Positions 46,133 through 56,589 of a stretch of 64,000 nt of DNA are shown here, piece after piece; within the stretch, counting starts at the first letter, position 1; every line of letters starts with the position of its first letter. This DNA is from Pegoplata infirma (taxonomy: Eukaryota; Arthropoda; Insecta; Diptera; Anthomyiidae): the NCBI GenBank assembly GCA_963921195.1, contig OY992539.1:102928964-102992963 (forward strand). Reading direction: 5' to 3'. The translations under genes and the position numbers were made by a program. The notes under the pieces are model-generated. The model was not told the origin of the DNA. It did not search any database and was given only the letters and a program-made list of their open reading frames with translations.

Positions 46133-46984
46133 TTTGTTCGTAACTTTCTAATTTTTAAGTCAAAAAAGGAACCCAAAGCTATTCCAATATTTTAGTGTGT
46201 TATTAACGACCCTAAAATGCATCATTCCCTGACCCGATGTTTTCTAAATTGGGTCCTCCCAAACGAACATGGGCGTCAACAATTTATTAAAATAAATTTT
46301 CCTTTGTAAAGAATTTTAGAAATTTGGACACTCATTGTCATCATCATTTTATAAAATTGTATTTCATGTTACTGGTAATAAAGTTTCGGGCGGGCACGGT
46401 AATATATTATAATTTAAAAATTATCAATAATAATAGTTGTGGTCTCAAATGCTCCCATATCAATGCCATTAACTTACGTAGAATGTCGGTCTGTTTAAGA
46501 CTATAATTTTCTGTGAATTGAATTCAATTCAAATTAGTATTTCATATTAAAGACAGACATACACACACACACCCATACAGATAATGTATAACTACAGGCC
46601 ATTTGGACCACAAATAGCTGGCACCATATGTTTCATAGTTTATTGAATTGCACATTATCCATACATTTGTTTACTACACACACACACTCATATATATTCT
46701 CAACATACACCTTCAAAAGAAATTTAAAATTTTTTGTTTAAATCTCATACGTTTTATGCCATTTAAAGTAGAAATGTACAGCAGTTTGACATTTGTGCAT
46801 ATTGAAGGCAGTTGTTTGGGCCATATTTTGAGGTTAATGCATTCTAGGTGCTGCCTCACATTCACATTGTTAGATTTAAAACCTCAAGCTCCAACACTCA
46901 CAATAGCAATCACATTAAGTCTTTAGTTTTATTAGACAAACATTATGTGTGTTTTAATGAATTTCATTTGGAATGGCACTTACA
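46133..46984. other. Possibly single-copy non-coding DNA
   Basis: No repeat homology to the rest of the window noticed except short CA runs at 46558 and 46677. A 92-codon frame (46648-46926) has no recognised motif and no clear coding character. This is one of the better candidates for the ancestral unique sequence. Confidence 0.3.
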
Positions 46985-47500
46985 TACACTCAAAAAATTA
47001 TGTCATTAACTGTTTGTAGTTTATTTAAAAAGTTTTCCGTTTAGTCGTTTTTAAAAGAAAAAGCATTTGTTTGATGTTCAGTTTTTATTAATGACTACTT
47101 CAGTCCTTTGTTTCAAAAATAACACATTAAAGAATAAAGACTTTCATTAACATTTAATTTTTAAAGTCATTTATTTTTGTTCTGTAAGTAAAAACTACTG
47201 ATTATTCTTTTGATTTTTAATGATTTGTGTACGTAATTTTTTTTTAAATTGTTGGTATTTTTTAATGAAATATCATTAGTTTTTACCTACACAAGTCAGT
47301 TATTTTTTTGTAGAAAAAAAAAATCAAAAAATTATTCATAGAAATATAAAAACGTGTTTGTATCAAGTGACTTTGGCACGATGCACAGTGCCACATTTGG
47401 CCAATCTAGCACGACAAAAATCAAAAAGAAAAGTTGCCCGATTTTCATGATATGTTTGTATGTATTATAGAACATTCCTAATAGCGCAGAAATAATCATA

Positions 47501-48015
47501 CACTCAAAATAATTACTCTGTTAAATATTCTGTAAAGTGACTGTAATCTCAATTGGACAGATATTTGACAAAGTTATCTGCTAAAATACAGATTTTAGGA
47601 AAATACTTTGTATTTTCTTGTGAGCGAAAAACAAAATTTTATCTGTAGTTTAGCTTTTTACTTTGTAATCTTTATTTTGCAGAAAATAAACAGAGTTTTA
47701 TTGTTAAAATATAGATTTTAGAAAAGTAATTTGTTTTTTCTGGTAACCAAAATACTAAATTTCATCTGTAATTTTACTTATTGCTTTGTAATTCAGTTTT
47801 CAAATAAAAATCTCTTCAAAAAACTTCCAAATATTGCAACCCCTCTTTAAAAAGCATCTTAAATTACAATAAAAGCTGGCAAATTTTACGAGGATGTCGT
47901 GTAAAATTGGAGGTACTCGTAAAAAGCTCGTAATCTTCACAAAAATAAAAAGAAGAAAATTTACAATTTGGAAGCATTAAAGCGAGGAAATTTACACGAT
48001 GGCATTTGCCAATTG
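47501..48015. repeat. Left arm of CACTCAAAATAATTACTCTG element (type alpha)
   Basis: Begins CACTCAAAATAATTACTCTG after TA and continues with CTGTAATCTCAATTGGACAG. It is the inverted counterpart of 49245-49771. Words such as TTACAGAT and TCTGTATTTT recur on both strands. Confidence 0.7.
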
Positions 48016-48234
48016 TCAACACTACTGAGAATGAGAAGTTGATTAGAAATCAAAAGGTGACCGTTGTGTAAAAGCCATATCAACCGCATTAAAAAATATA
48101 TAGGAAAGTCAAGACACTCTTAAATGATTTCTCTTTAATTTTAATTGCGTTTATTAGAATGTCCCCGTATGTATGAAAAAAAAAACGTGAGAATATCTAG
48201 CGAGTTTATAAATTATTTCTACAAAATTAAACAT

Positions 48235-48638
48235 TAAAGGTAGAAACAGAACAAGCACGGCACGGGGGACGGTTGCCGTTGCCGGAGAATATAGGCCCAA
48301 AACAATGACGGGGGACGGCGACGGCAAAAATGTAATTTGTTTGTTCAGTGGTGCCAACTTTTAATAAAATTAGAGTAATTTTACGGAAAAAAATCGCTTA
48401 TTACATAGTCAATGTGATTAAGTTGGCACTACTGTACGTTTGTTACACCATTGTGAATGAAAAAATTAAAAATTGTTATGAAAATGCGGCAACCCTGGAG
48501 TGTGAAAGGGAGGAAGATTGAGAGAACCCGGAGATAAAATAAAATAAGTTTTAATTTTTTGTCGTGCCGGTCACGGTTTTTATCTGTCAAATCGTATGGA
48601 AAAAGTCGTGCCGGGCTTGTTCTGTTCCTACCTTTAAG
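48235..48638. mobile_element. MITE with TAAAGGTAG...ACAGAACAAG arms
   Basis: The left arm (AAAGGTAGAAACAGAACAAG then CACGGCACG) is mirrored at 48607-48638 (CGTGCCGGGCTTGTTCTGTT then CCTACCTTTA). It is relatively GC-rich. It contains a 89-bp inverted-repeat insert at 48346-48434 (CAGTGGTGCCAACTTTT / TAAGTTGGCACTACTG), which looks like a miniature hAT. TSDs are not clear. Confidence 0.6.
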
Positions 48639-49017
48639 CGGGCTCATTTAAATGATTAAATGATTGACATTACAGTCGAAGAATATGAATTCTTATAGTT
48701 GCTACTTACAATCAACAGGAAATTAAAATATAACGTTTTGCGTGCGCACCATTAAAGTGGAAAACGCATTTAATCAGGATCATTTAAATTTTTGTTTTTT
48801 TCTTTAAGTTTATGAAATTTGTAAAAGAAAACGCAATTTTGACATTTAAATATCCCCTGCTCAAATCGAATTTATTAAAACCTTGGTGAACATCTACCGC
48901 TTAAATGCATCAATAAATATGTGAATTTTAATAATTTAAAATATACGTAATACGCAAAGAATAATTTTGATGGCTTGTTAGACTGTTTGTTAGTGTTTTT
49001 GAAGCAACGAAGTTCTG

Positions 49018-50036
49018 CACTCAAAATAATCACTCTGTTAAATTACAGAGATACTCTGCTGAGCCAGCAGAAAATACCATAGATTTCCAACCAGCAAGAT
49101 TTTTTGTTATTTTACGGAGAAAACTCTGTAAAATGATTTCGATAAAAAAACCTGTAAATTTACAGAATTATCTGTAAAATATTGATAAAAGCAACCAGAA
49201 TTTAAGTATTTTATTTAATATTTGATTTCTGATCAATTTCTCTTTTCTTAATGTGCAAGTAGTGTTGACAATTGAAAAATGCCACCGAGTAAATTTGCCC
49301 GCTTTAATGCTTCCAAATTGTAAATTTACTTTTTTTTATTTTTGTGAAAATTACGATGTACTTTACGAGTACCTCCAATTTTATCCGACATCCTCGTAAA
49401 ATTTACCAGGTTTTATTGTAATTTAAGACGCTTTTTAAAGAGCGGTTGAAATATTTGGGAGTTTTTTGAAGAGTTTTTTATTTAAAAACTGTATTACAGA
49501 GCAATACGTAAAATTACAGTTGAAATTTAGTATTTTGGTTACGAGAAAATGTATAAAATCTGTATTTTAACAAAAAACTCTGTTTATTATCTGTAAATAG
49601 AGATTACAAAGTAAAAAGTAAAATTACAGATAAAATTTTGTTTTTCGGTTACAAGAAAATACAAAGTATATTCTTAAAATCTGTATTTCGACAGATAACT
49701 TTGTCAAATGTCTGTCGAATTGAGATTACAGTCATTTTACAGAGTTTTTAACAGAGTAATTATTTTGAGTGTGGAGTTCATGCACGTAAAGTTAAACAAA
49801 AGAGAGTTTTTACAAATATATGTAAATTTACAGAGTATTTCTCTGTAAAATTGTGATCCCATTTAACTAATATTTTACTAGAAACTATGTAATTTTACAG
49901 TTTTTTAACTGTCCAAACCATTTTACAGAGTTTTCTTCGTAAAATAACAAAAATTCTTGCTGGTTGGAAATCTATGGTATTTTCTGCTGGCTCAGCAGAG
50001 TATCTCTGTAATTTAACAGAGTGATTATTTTGGGTG
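49018..50036. mobile_element. CACTCAAAATAATCACTCTG element (type beta) enclosing a type alpha arm
   Basis: Left arm 49018-49240 and right arm 49780-50036 are inverted copies with CTCTGTTAAATTACAGAG, CTGCTGAGCCAGCAG and TTTCCAACCAGCAAG. The block between them, 49245-49771, is the right arm of the alpha family, whose left arm lies outside at 47501. The two pairs therefore interleave instead of nesting. Confidence 0.7.
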
Positions 50037-51269
50037 TATAAGATCGATAATTCTGTTCGTTACTAACAGGTGGGTGCATAAAGTTGCATCTTGTAAAATC
50101 CTCTAACTAGTGTACATAATTTCGAGTAAATTAAGTCGAGTTTAAACTGTCGTAACTTTTGAACAAAAAGAGATATTTATCCACTCTTTTTTGGTAATTT
50201 TAAAGGATATTTAAATTCTTTAAGTCATATCTTTTCTTTGTTTTTTAAACAAATTTTTCTATTTTTTTATTAAATTTTTAACAAAATACAAATTTTGGAA
50301 AAGAAAAAATATATTTATTTTTTTTGATGGAATAGAACTTTTGTATTTGGTCCGTATTGGTAGCCGGACTTTTTCAGATATATTGCCCAATATCCATAGT
50401 ACTTATTTCGACGGCTAACTTTTGCGACCGTCTGCGACGCCGACTACAGTGGGGCGATATGTAAACCTTGTTTTTACATATTTTTTAAACATATTTTACA
50501 AAAGTAGGCGTGGCAGTTGTCTGACCGCCCCCCTTTTTTGTGATATTATTTCTACAGTCATTGAGAGTATATATACCAAATTTTAAGAAATTATAACCAA
50601 AATTAAAAATTTTAAAACAAATGGGCGTGGCCCTTAACTGGCCTCCCACATTTTTCATAATGTTATTTTCGAAGTCAAAACGAACATTTATACCGAATTT
50701 CAAGTCAATATTATTAAAATTGAATTTTTGTCGTCCTAGATTGGCCAAATGTGGCACTATGCGATGGTTAGAGTGTCTGGCCAGAATGTAGTTGATTGCG
50801 GGATCGATTCCCCAAAAATTTTATAAAAAATTTTTAAAAAAATATTTTAATAAAAAATTGTAAAAAATTACCTACGAAATCATTAATTTTTATTGTTTTC
50901 GTAGGTTATTTTTTTTTGAAATTTGTTGGTAAAAATAACAGAACTATCATTAATTTTTAATGTTTTCGTTGGTTATTTTTTTTCGAATATGTTGGTAAAA
51001 AAGAGTGAAAAAAACGTAATTTTTAAATGTTTAATGTTATTTATTTTAGAAAATTTTGTCAACAGTATAAAATAAATGTTGGTGTTTGTTAAAACAAATG
51101 AATAATTACTGGGATGGTTTTCAATAGAGTTGTCAACCGATTAAGAATAATTCGATTAATCGATCAAACAAATCCAAACTCTTGTTCGACTAATTTAAAA
51201 ATGACGATTTCCGAATAACGAATAAATCGATTAATTTATGTCAATTAATCGAACAATTATTTTGTTTAT

Positions 51270-52030
51270 ACACTCATACTACAGTATTGAAATATCGGTC
51301 TAGGTCCCTTTAAAGCAGTGACGGTCCGTGAAGTTGTCACTGGGTGTTCTCTAATTTATAAAAACAGAAAATTTAAGTATAAAATTCATGTTTTCATGGA
51401 CCTAACGCATTCCCGAGATAGGTAAAGATGGGATGTTACTAGTTTTGTACATTTTTTAATGAGATGCAGCCTAAATTCTATTTTATTGTCATTTTGTTGC
51501 CTCACCACATCGACAATTAACAAAAAGCATTATTTCGTAAATAAATGGAGTACAAAAATTAATTTTGGATGTATGTCAACAAAAAAAATTAAAACTGAGG
51601 CTTTGTCTACCACGGGAATGTGTTACGTCCAGAAAAACATATTTTATATACATAAATTTTATATTTTAAATAAGTAGAGAACACCCAGAGACAACTTCAC
51701 GGACCGTCACTGCTTTAAAGTATATATATTAGTGATCAGTGATCGATTCTAAGACATTCGAGTGATGTCCGCCTCTGGAGGGCACGATACAGTCCAAAAT
51801 AATAGAGGTATACTCCTGAAGTTTGACACGATTATGTCTTATGTCATAGGCTGGTTAAATTCGGAAACAAAATCGGACGAGGGGAAATGTTCCCTCCTAA
51901 ATAACTAAAACACTACCAGGAAAACACTATTTTTTAAATTTTGTTTGTATATTTGTTAAAGTCTGAGGTCCATTACGTGTAAATATCGTAAAAATGAATT
52001 TGTAAACATTTATGACGACGGAAAAGGTGT
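51270..52030 (+). mobile_element. HINE/DINE-1-like element, family A, decayed
   Basis: Recognisable by CATACTACAGTATTGAAATA, TCGGTCTAGG, TATATATTAGTGATCAGTGA, TCGATTCTAAGACATTC, TGATGTCCG, GATACAGTCCAAAATAATAG and ATCGGACGAGGGGAAA. Both ends are worn; the GTCY tract is nearly gone. More diverged than other family A copies. Confidence 0.65.
51316..51712. mobile_element. 397-bp hAT-like MITE
   Basis: The tips are CAGTGACGGTCCGTGAAGTT and AACTTCACGGACCGTCACTG, with arms of about 37 bp. An exact 8-bp TSD CTTTAAAG flanks it (51308-51315, 51713-51720). Innermost of a four-level nest: H1, hAT-like, HINE, this element. Confidence 0.92.
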
Positions 52031-52644
52031 CCACCAAGGTCCATCGCCGAGTCTCACCAACTATATTCTTAAAATAAATAAAATTTTGAGTTTTTTATGC
52101 ATTTTTTATAAAAAAAAAGTAAATTCAATTATTCAATTTATAAGTTTTTTTCTCATTTTTGTTAATAAAATATTAATTATTTTAGTTTAGTTTTTGTATG
52201 AATTGTTAATTTTTTGTTCATGAAAATATTTTTTAATAACCACTTTTTTATTCGTTATTCTCCTCGATTAATCGAACAATTTTTAAGATTTAATCGTTTG
52301 ATCGAACGAAGAAAATAAATTATTTGAATTATTCGAACAAAGTTGAAAGGCGAATAATTGACAACTCTAGTTTTCAATTGTTTATTCACTGGTTTTAAGT
52401 GTGTTTTTCATTTGTTTTTGCCTACAAAATATTTTTAGTGTACACTTTTATATGCTTGCATGGAGTGTGTTAAAAATTAAAAATTTTCGTTATTTTTGTG
52501 AAATGGATTAGATCGCATTTTAAATTTTAGAAAATATAAAATATTTGCAAAATTTGAAGTGAGAATTATATTGGTCTCATTTGATCACTAGTTATGTGAT
52601 AATTTTTTTTTTTTTTAATAATTTTGAAGAAAATAATTTATTTT

Positions 52645-53235
52645 GGTGACAGAACTTAATCCCCACGGACATTACCCCCATAACGAAAATGGGGATTATG
52701 ACCGAATTCATTTCGGTCATAATCCCCATTATAGTTGTGGGGACTATGACCGTTTCCAAAACGGTCACAATCCCAATGGGGATTATGTCTGTTCCTTGTT
52801 GAGATTACGACCGAACTTTTTTCGGTCATAACACCCATTCACATTATGGGGAGTAAGTCCAAAGCAATTTTGTCATAATCCCCGTTTTCTGCAGAGATGG
52901 TGGGTTTAACGCATGGAGTTTGAAATCCCTAAGCCCGGCCGAAGGCCGGCTAAGCAGAAAAACTTTTAAGTAAAAAAAAAAATCTTTTAATTTTGGGGAT
53001 TATGACCAACTAGAATAGAAGACATAATCCCCATAATGCGGATTATGGCCATTTGTTACGTGGTCATTATCCCCATAAATCTGGAAATTATGTCCGTTTT
53101 TTATTGGGATTATGTCCAAATAATTTTCGGTCATAGTCCCCACTACCATTATGGGGATTATGACCGAAATGAATTTGGTCATAATCCCAATAACGGAAAT
53201 GGGGATTATGTCCGTGGGGATTATGTCATGTTACC
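52645..53235. mobile_element. Motif-array inverted-repeat element with GC-rich core (GGGGATTATGACCG type)
   Basis: The tips are GGTGACAGAACTTAATCCCC and GGGGATTATGTCATGTTACC, and an exact 8-bp direct repeat TTTATTTT flanks it (52637-52644, 53236-53243). The interior repeats ATTTCGGTCATAATCCCCAT and its complement with varied centres. At 52891-52962 it carries a single copy of the 71-bp core found twice in 752-1548, including CCCGGCCGAAGGCCGGC. Frames of 60-83 codons across it are repeat-driven. Confidence 0.85.
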
Positions 53236-53266
53236 TTTATTTTTTATGAACATAGAAAATTTAAAT

Positions 53267-53500
53267 TCAACTTGTTCGAATCTATGAATACCCTCCACAA
53301 GAGTAGATCCATGTCAACATAAAAAAAATTAATTTTTGACGTCAATAGACCCAAATTTCATGAAATTCGGAATATATGTAGGAATTTACTCGACTTATAC
53401 TCAAACAAAATATAAATATGACGTTTGAAAAGTCAAGAAAATCTTTCAAAGGGTTAATTATAAATATTTATATCTTGAAAAGTATTTGAGCAATATCGGT
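53267..53500 (-). mobile_element. HINE family B fragment
   Basis: ACTTGTTCGAATCTATGAAT and ACCCTCCACAA match the hairpin end of family B (9684-9740), with the first hairpin arm deleted. The following sequence is only loosely similar. It abuts the DDE-type pseudogene. Confidence 0.45.
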
Positions 53501-53502
53501 TA

Positions 53503-56501
53503 ATGGGAAAACAATATTCAGAAAGAAGTGCCAGAAAAATGAAAAACAAAGCTTGTCCCCATCTCGCGCAAATAAAAACAAAAAGAAGTATCCTATGTGA
53601 TGCTATTGATGACGATAATCGAAAAGATGCGTTTAAATATTTTTGGAATTTACCCTTCTGGGAGGGCAAAAAATCATATATGTATTATGGGTCTGGTGGA
53701 ACTTCGTAAAACACCAATAAGAAGAAGACCAACTACTGTAAATGCCAAAAAAATGTGTCATTTTGATTGTTATCTTCCATCTGCAGATGGAAAAAAGCTT
53801 CGCGTTTGTAAAAATTTTTTTTTGGGGACCTTTGATTTAGATGACCGCATCTTTCAATCATGGATTAAGACCAAAGATAAAAAAGCAAAACCAAAGAAAG
53901 TTATTCCACCAAAATCCGAATCCCTTATCAAGTGGTTAGAACTCATCCCCAAAGTTCCAAGCCACTACTGTAGAGCATCTACTAATAGAACATATGTGGA
54001 AGACAGTTTTTACACCAAAACTCAAATGCACAAAGTATATCTGGAATGGTGCGAAAAGAATAAAGAAGTTTCAGTAAGTAGAAAAAAGTTCTGCGAAGTT
54101 TTGAAAGAGAAACAAATATCAATATTTCAGCCTCGTAAGGACCAGTGCGACATTTGTGTTGGTTACGATCAAGGAAATGTTGATGAAGAAGTATACAAAA
54201 GCCATATTGCAAAAAAAGACGAAGCCAGAGACGCTAAAAATATGGCTGTTGACAGTATGTCACCTAACGTTTTAGTTGTTTCAATGGACATGCAAAGTGT
54301 GTTGTTATGCCCAAAACTTCTCGTATCGGAACAGTACTACAAACAGAAGTTATCAATTCATAATTTTACCCTTTATATAAAACTAGCTATACCCGGTCCG
54401 CGTTGCTGGCCCTAAGAAAAAAACTGTTTTATATTGCATCTTTATTTAAATATAGTGTCGGACAAAATTAAAGCACGGGTCCGGGTCCAGCTAGTAACCT
54501 CTGGTTCCACCCTCGGTTAGCACTATCTATAGAGAAATCTCAACAAAATCGGTTCAGCCGTTTTTGCGTGATTTCGAAACAGACAGACATAACGTTAAGT
54601 ATAGTACAAAGAGGCGTGTCATTTAACGCATTTTTATCGAATCGTGAGAGTCTAAAGTTCCATTGTGAATCCTCGATTAGTACTATGTGTGCTGCAAATT
54701 TCATTGACATCAGTTTTGCCGTTTTTGTGTGATTGCGAAAGAAGAAGAAATAACTTTTTATTTATGAAAAACGGGAGTGATATTTTATATCCTTTTGACG
54801 AATCGCGCTCTACATATGACCTACAGTTCCCGCTCGGTTAGTTCAATCAATAGTGACAGATTCGGCTTATCCGTTTTTGCGTGATTTCAAAACAGGCAGA
54901 TATAACGTTCAGTAGAAAACAAAGGGGTGTGGCAATTTACGCCTCTTTGTTCAATCGTGGTCAGTATAGTACAAAGGGCGTTGCAATTTTGATCCCTTTT
55001 TCCAAAAACGATCTTATATGGTCTACATATGCACTTGGTTAGCACTGTATGTAGTGAAAATGTCAAGAGAATCGGTTCAGCTCTTTTTGCGTAATTGCGA
55101 AACAGGCAGACAACGTCCAGTATAGTACAAAGGGGCGTGGCATTTTACGCCCCTTTTTCCAATCGTAGTATAACATGGCCTATAGTTCCGCACTTGGTTA
55201 ACACTGTCAGTGCTGAAAATTTAATTAAAATATATTCAACAGTTTTTGCGTTATTGCGGAGCATGCAGAAATAACATTCAATTCAATACAAAGAGGCATG
55301 GCATTTTACGCCCATTTGTCCGATCACGATCTAATTTGGCACATAGTTAGTACTTGGTTAGTACTATCGTTGGTTTAAATTCAAAATCGATCCGTCCGTT
55401 TTTTATATATAGATGTCATTAGTGGTGCATTGTAAAAATTCGATTTTTACCACCCCTCCGCCCACAGGAAAAAAAGCATGGCATTTTACGCCTATTTGTC
55501 CGATAACGCTCTATTGGCATATAGTTAGTACTCGGTTAGTACTATCTTTTGTTAAAATTTCATCAAAATCGGTCCATCCGTTTTTTATATATAGATGTCA
55601 TTAGTGGTGCAATGTAAAAATTAGATTTTGCCACGCCCCTCCGCCCACAGACAGAAAATCAAAAATCCGACTTGACAGTGTTACTCGTCAGGCTATTCTG
55701 AATATTCCCTGAAAATTTAATGAAGATCGGTCCAGCCATTTTCGAGTCCATACGGAACATACATACATACATACCCACATACATACACACATCCATTTTT
55801 ATATATATAGAAATACCAAAGATGTGCACTTGTATGTTTGGCATGAAGGGGAAGGTGGTGTTACCTCTAACAATATAACCAGCTGTATTCTTCACTTTTT
55901 GCAAGAATATTGTACTTCGTACAAAAAGGTTGTGTTGATTTCTGATGGATGTTCATATCAGAACAGAAATAAAGTTTTGTGCAGTGCTCTCGCCTATTTT
56001 TCATCATCAAGTGGCACACAAATAGAACAAATAATACTTGAAAAGGGTCATACCATGATGGAGGTAGATAGCGCCCATTCTACTTTAGAAAAACTATTTA
56101 AACCACCAATATACTCTCCTGCTGATTACGTTAGTCGAATGAGAAGTGCTAGACCATCTCAACCATATATAATAAATTATTTATAATATACATTTTTCAA
56201 AAACTACGAAAACCATCCAGGAAACTTTAGTTCAATAAGGCCGGGAAAAAAGTCTGGTGAACCAACAGTTTGCGATATTCGCGCTCTTCTTTATAAAAAC
56301 AACGAAGTTATGTATAAATTACGTCACACTGACGAATGGAAATCTTTACCTCAAAGAAAAAATCAATCGAAGAAAGTTACTTACGAACCTTTATATAAAA
56401 AGCCTATAAAAATTGATAAATCCAAATTCGAATGCTTACAATCTTTAAAAAAATATATGCATAAGGATTTTCATCATTTTTATGACAATCTCTACCACTA
56501 G
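53503..56501 (+). pseudogene. DDE/RNase H-like transposase-type gene, disrupted
   Basis: Pieces in order: 53503-53690 (CPHLAQIKTKRSILCDAID...KYFWNLPFWEGKK); after a frameshift near 53685, 53690-54383 (IRRRPTTVNAKK, KLRVCKNFFLGTFDLDD, DQCDICVGYDQGN, then VSMDMQSVLLCP); after a 1.4-kb insertion, 55813-56183 (VHLYVWHEGEGG, LISDGCSYQNRN, LEKGHTMMEVDSAHSTLE); a TAA at 56184; then in frame to TAG at 56499 (IRPGKKSGEPTVCDIRALLY, YKLRHTDEWKSLPQR). Candidate acidic triad: D at 54287, D at 55944, E at 56061. The layout matches a large family of uncharacterised proteins in aphids and other invertebrates that I believe are transposon-derived. About 520 codons in total. Upstream exons or TIRs were not identified, so a host-gene origin is not excluded. 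Confidence 0.8.
54382..55815. mobile_element. Nested insertion of repeated GGCGTGGCATTTTACGCC units in the DDE-type gene
   Basis: Begins AAACTAGCTATACCCGGTCC and GCGTTGCTGG, and ends CATACATACATAC...CATTTTTATATATATAG. Between lie about six degenerate units of 150-200 bp with GGCGTGGCATTTTACGCCCC, CTTGGTTAGTACTAT, AAAATCGGTTCAGCCGTTTT and TGCGTGATTGCGAAACAGAC. Two late units carry CCGTTTTTTATATATAGATG. TATA occurs on both sides and excision leaves the reading frame open, as expected for an insertion with a short TSD. Probably a non-autonomous retroposon-like element; class not established. Confidence 0.7.
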
Positions 56502-56578
56502 GTATTATATTATGTACTACTATTTTTCTATTATAATTAATTTATTATTTTTTTGTTACTTATTTAATTTTTTTGTTA

Positions 56579-56584
56579 AATAAA
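56579..56584 (+). promoter_or_regulatory. Candidate polyadenylation signal
   Basis: AATAAA about 80 bp after the terminal TAG of the DDE-type pseudogene, with a T-rich region around it. The context fits a former 3' end, but the hexamer is common in such AT-rich DNA. Confidence 0.35.
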
Positions 56585-56589
56585 ACTTG

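Larger units (their letters stand above)
47384..50761. mobile_element. Transib-like element with RSS-like termini
   Basis: The left tip CACAGTG (47384-47390) is followed after exactly 23 bp by ACAAAAATC. The right tip, read inward on the minus strand, is CATAGTG, 23 bp, ACAAAAATT. The two 38-bp ends differ at only a few positions. A 5-bp TSD CGATG flanks it (47379-47383, 50762-50766), and the uninterrupted H1 copy at 1-617 shows the empty site. Transib elements have CACWRTG tips and 5-bp TSDs and share ancestry with RAG1. No transposase remains: the interior is other elements plus non-coding DNA (50040-50723 includes GGCGTGGC and CGACGGCTAACTTTTGCGAC). Confidence 0.85.
51125..52369. mobile_element. 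hAT-like element with ATTAATCGAACAA words
   Basis: The tips TAGAGTTGTCAA and TTGACAACTCTA are flanked by an exact 8-bp TSD GTTTTCAA (51117-51124, 52370-52377). Words TTAATCGA, ATTCGATTAATCG occur at both ends. The middle is occupied by a decayed family A HINE (about 51270-52030), itself carrying 51316-51712. Confidence 0.9.
46987..52440 (+). mobile_element. TA-flanked MITE 'H1', copy 2, with Transib-like and hAT-like insertions
   Basis: Starts CACTCAAAAAATTATGTCAT and ends CTACAAAATATTTTTAGTG, with TA on both sides (46985-46986, 52441-52442). The H1 sequence is 46987-47383, 50762-51124 and 52370-52440, about 820 bp, matching the inverted copy at 1-617. The Transib-like element split it at its tRNA-like segment; the hAT-like element entered further right. 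Confidence 0.8.

Noticed and set aside
54383..55813. Block in the DDE-type gene as a spliceosomal intron
   Set aside because: There is an AG at the right edge, but no suitable GT donor at the left edge. The block has repeat-unit structure and TATA on both sides, as expected for an insertion.
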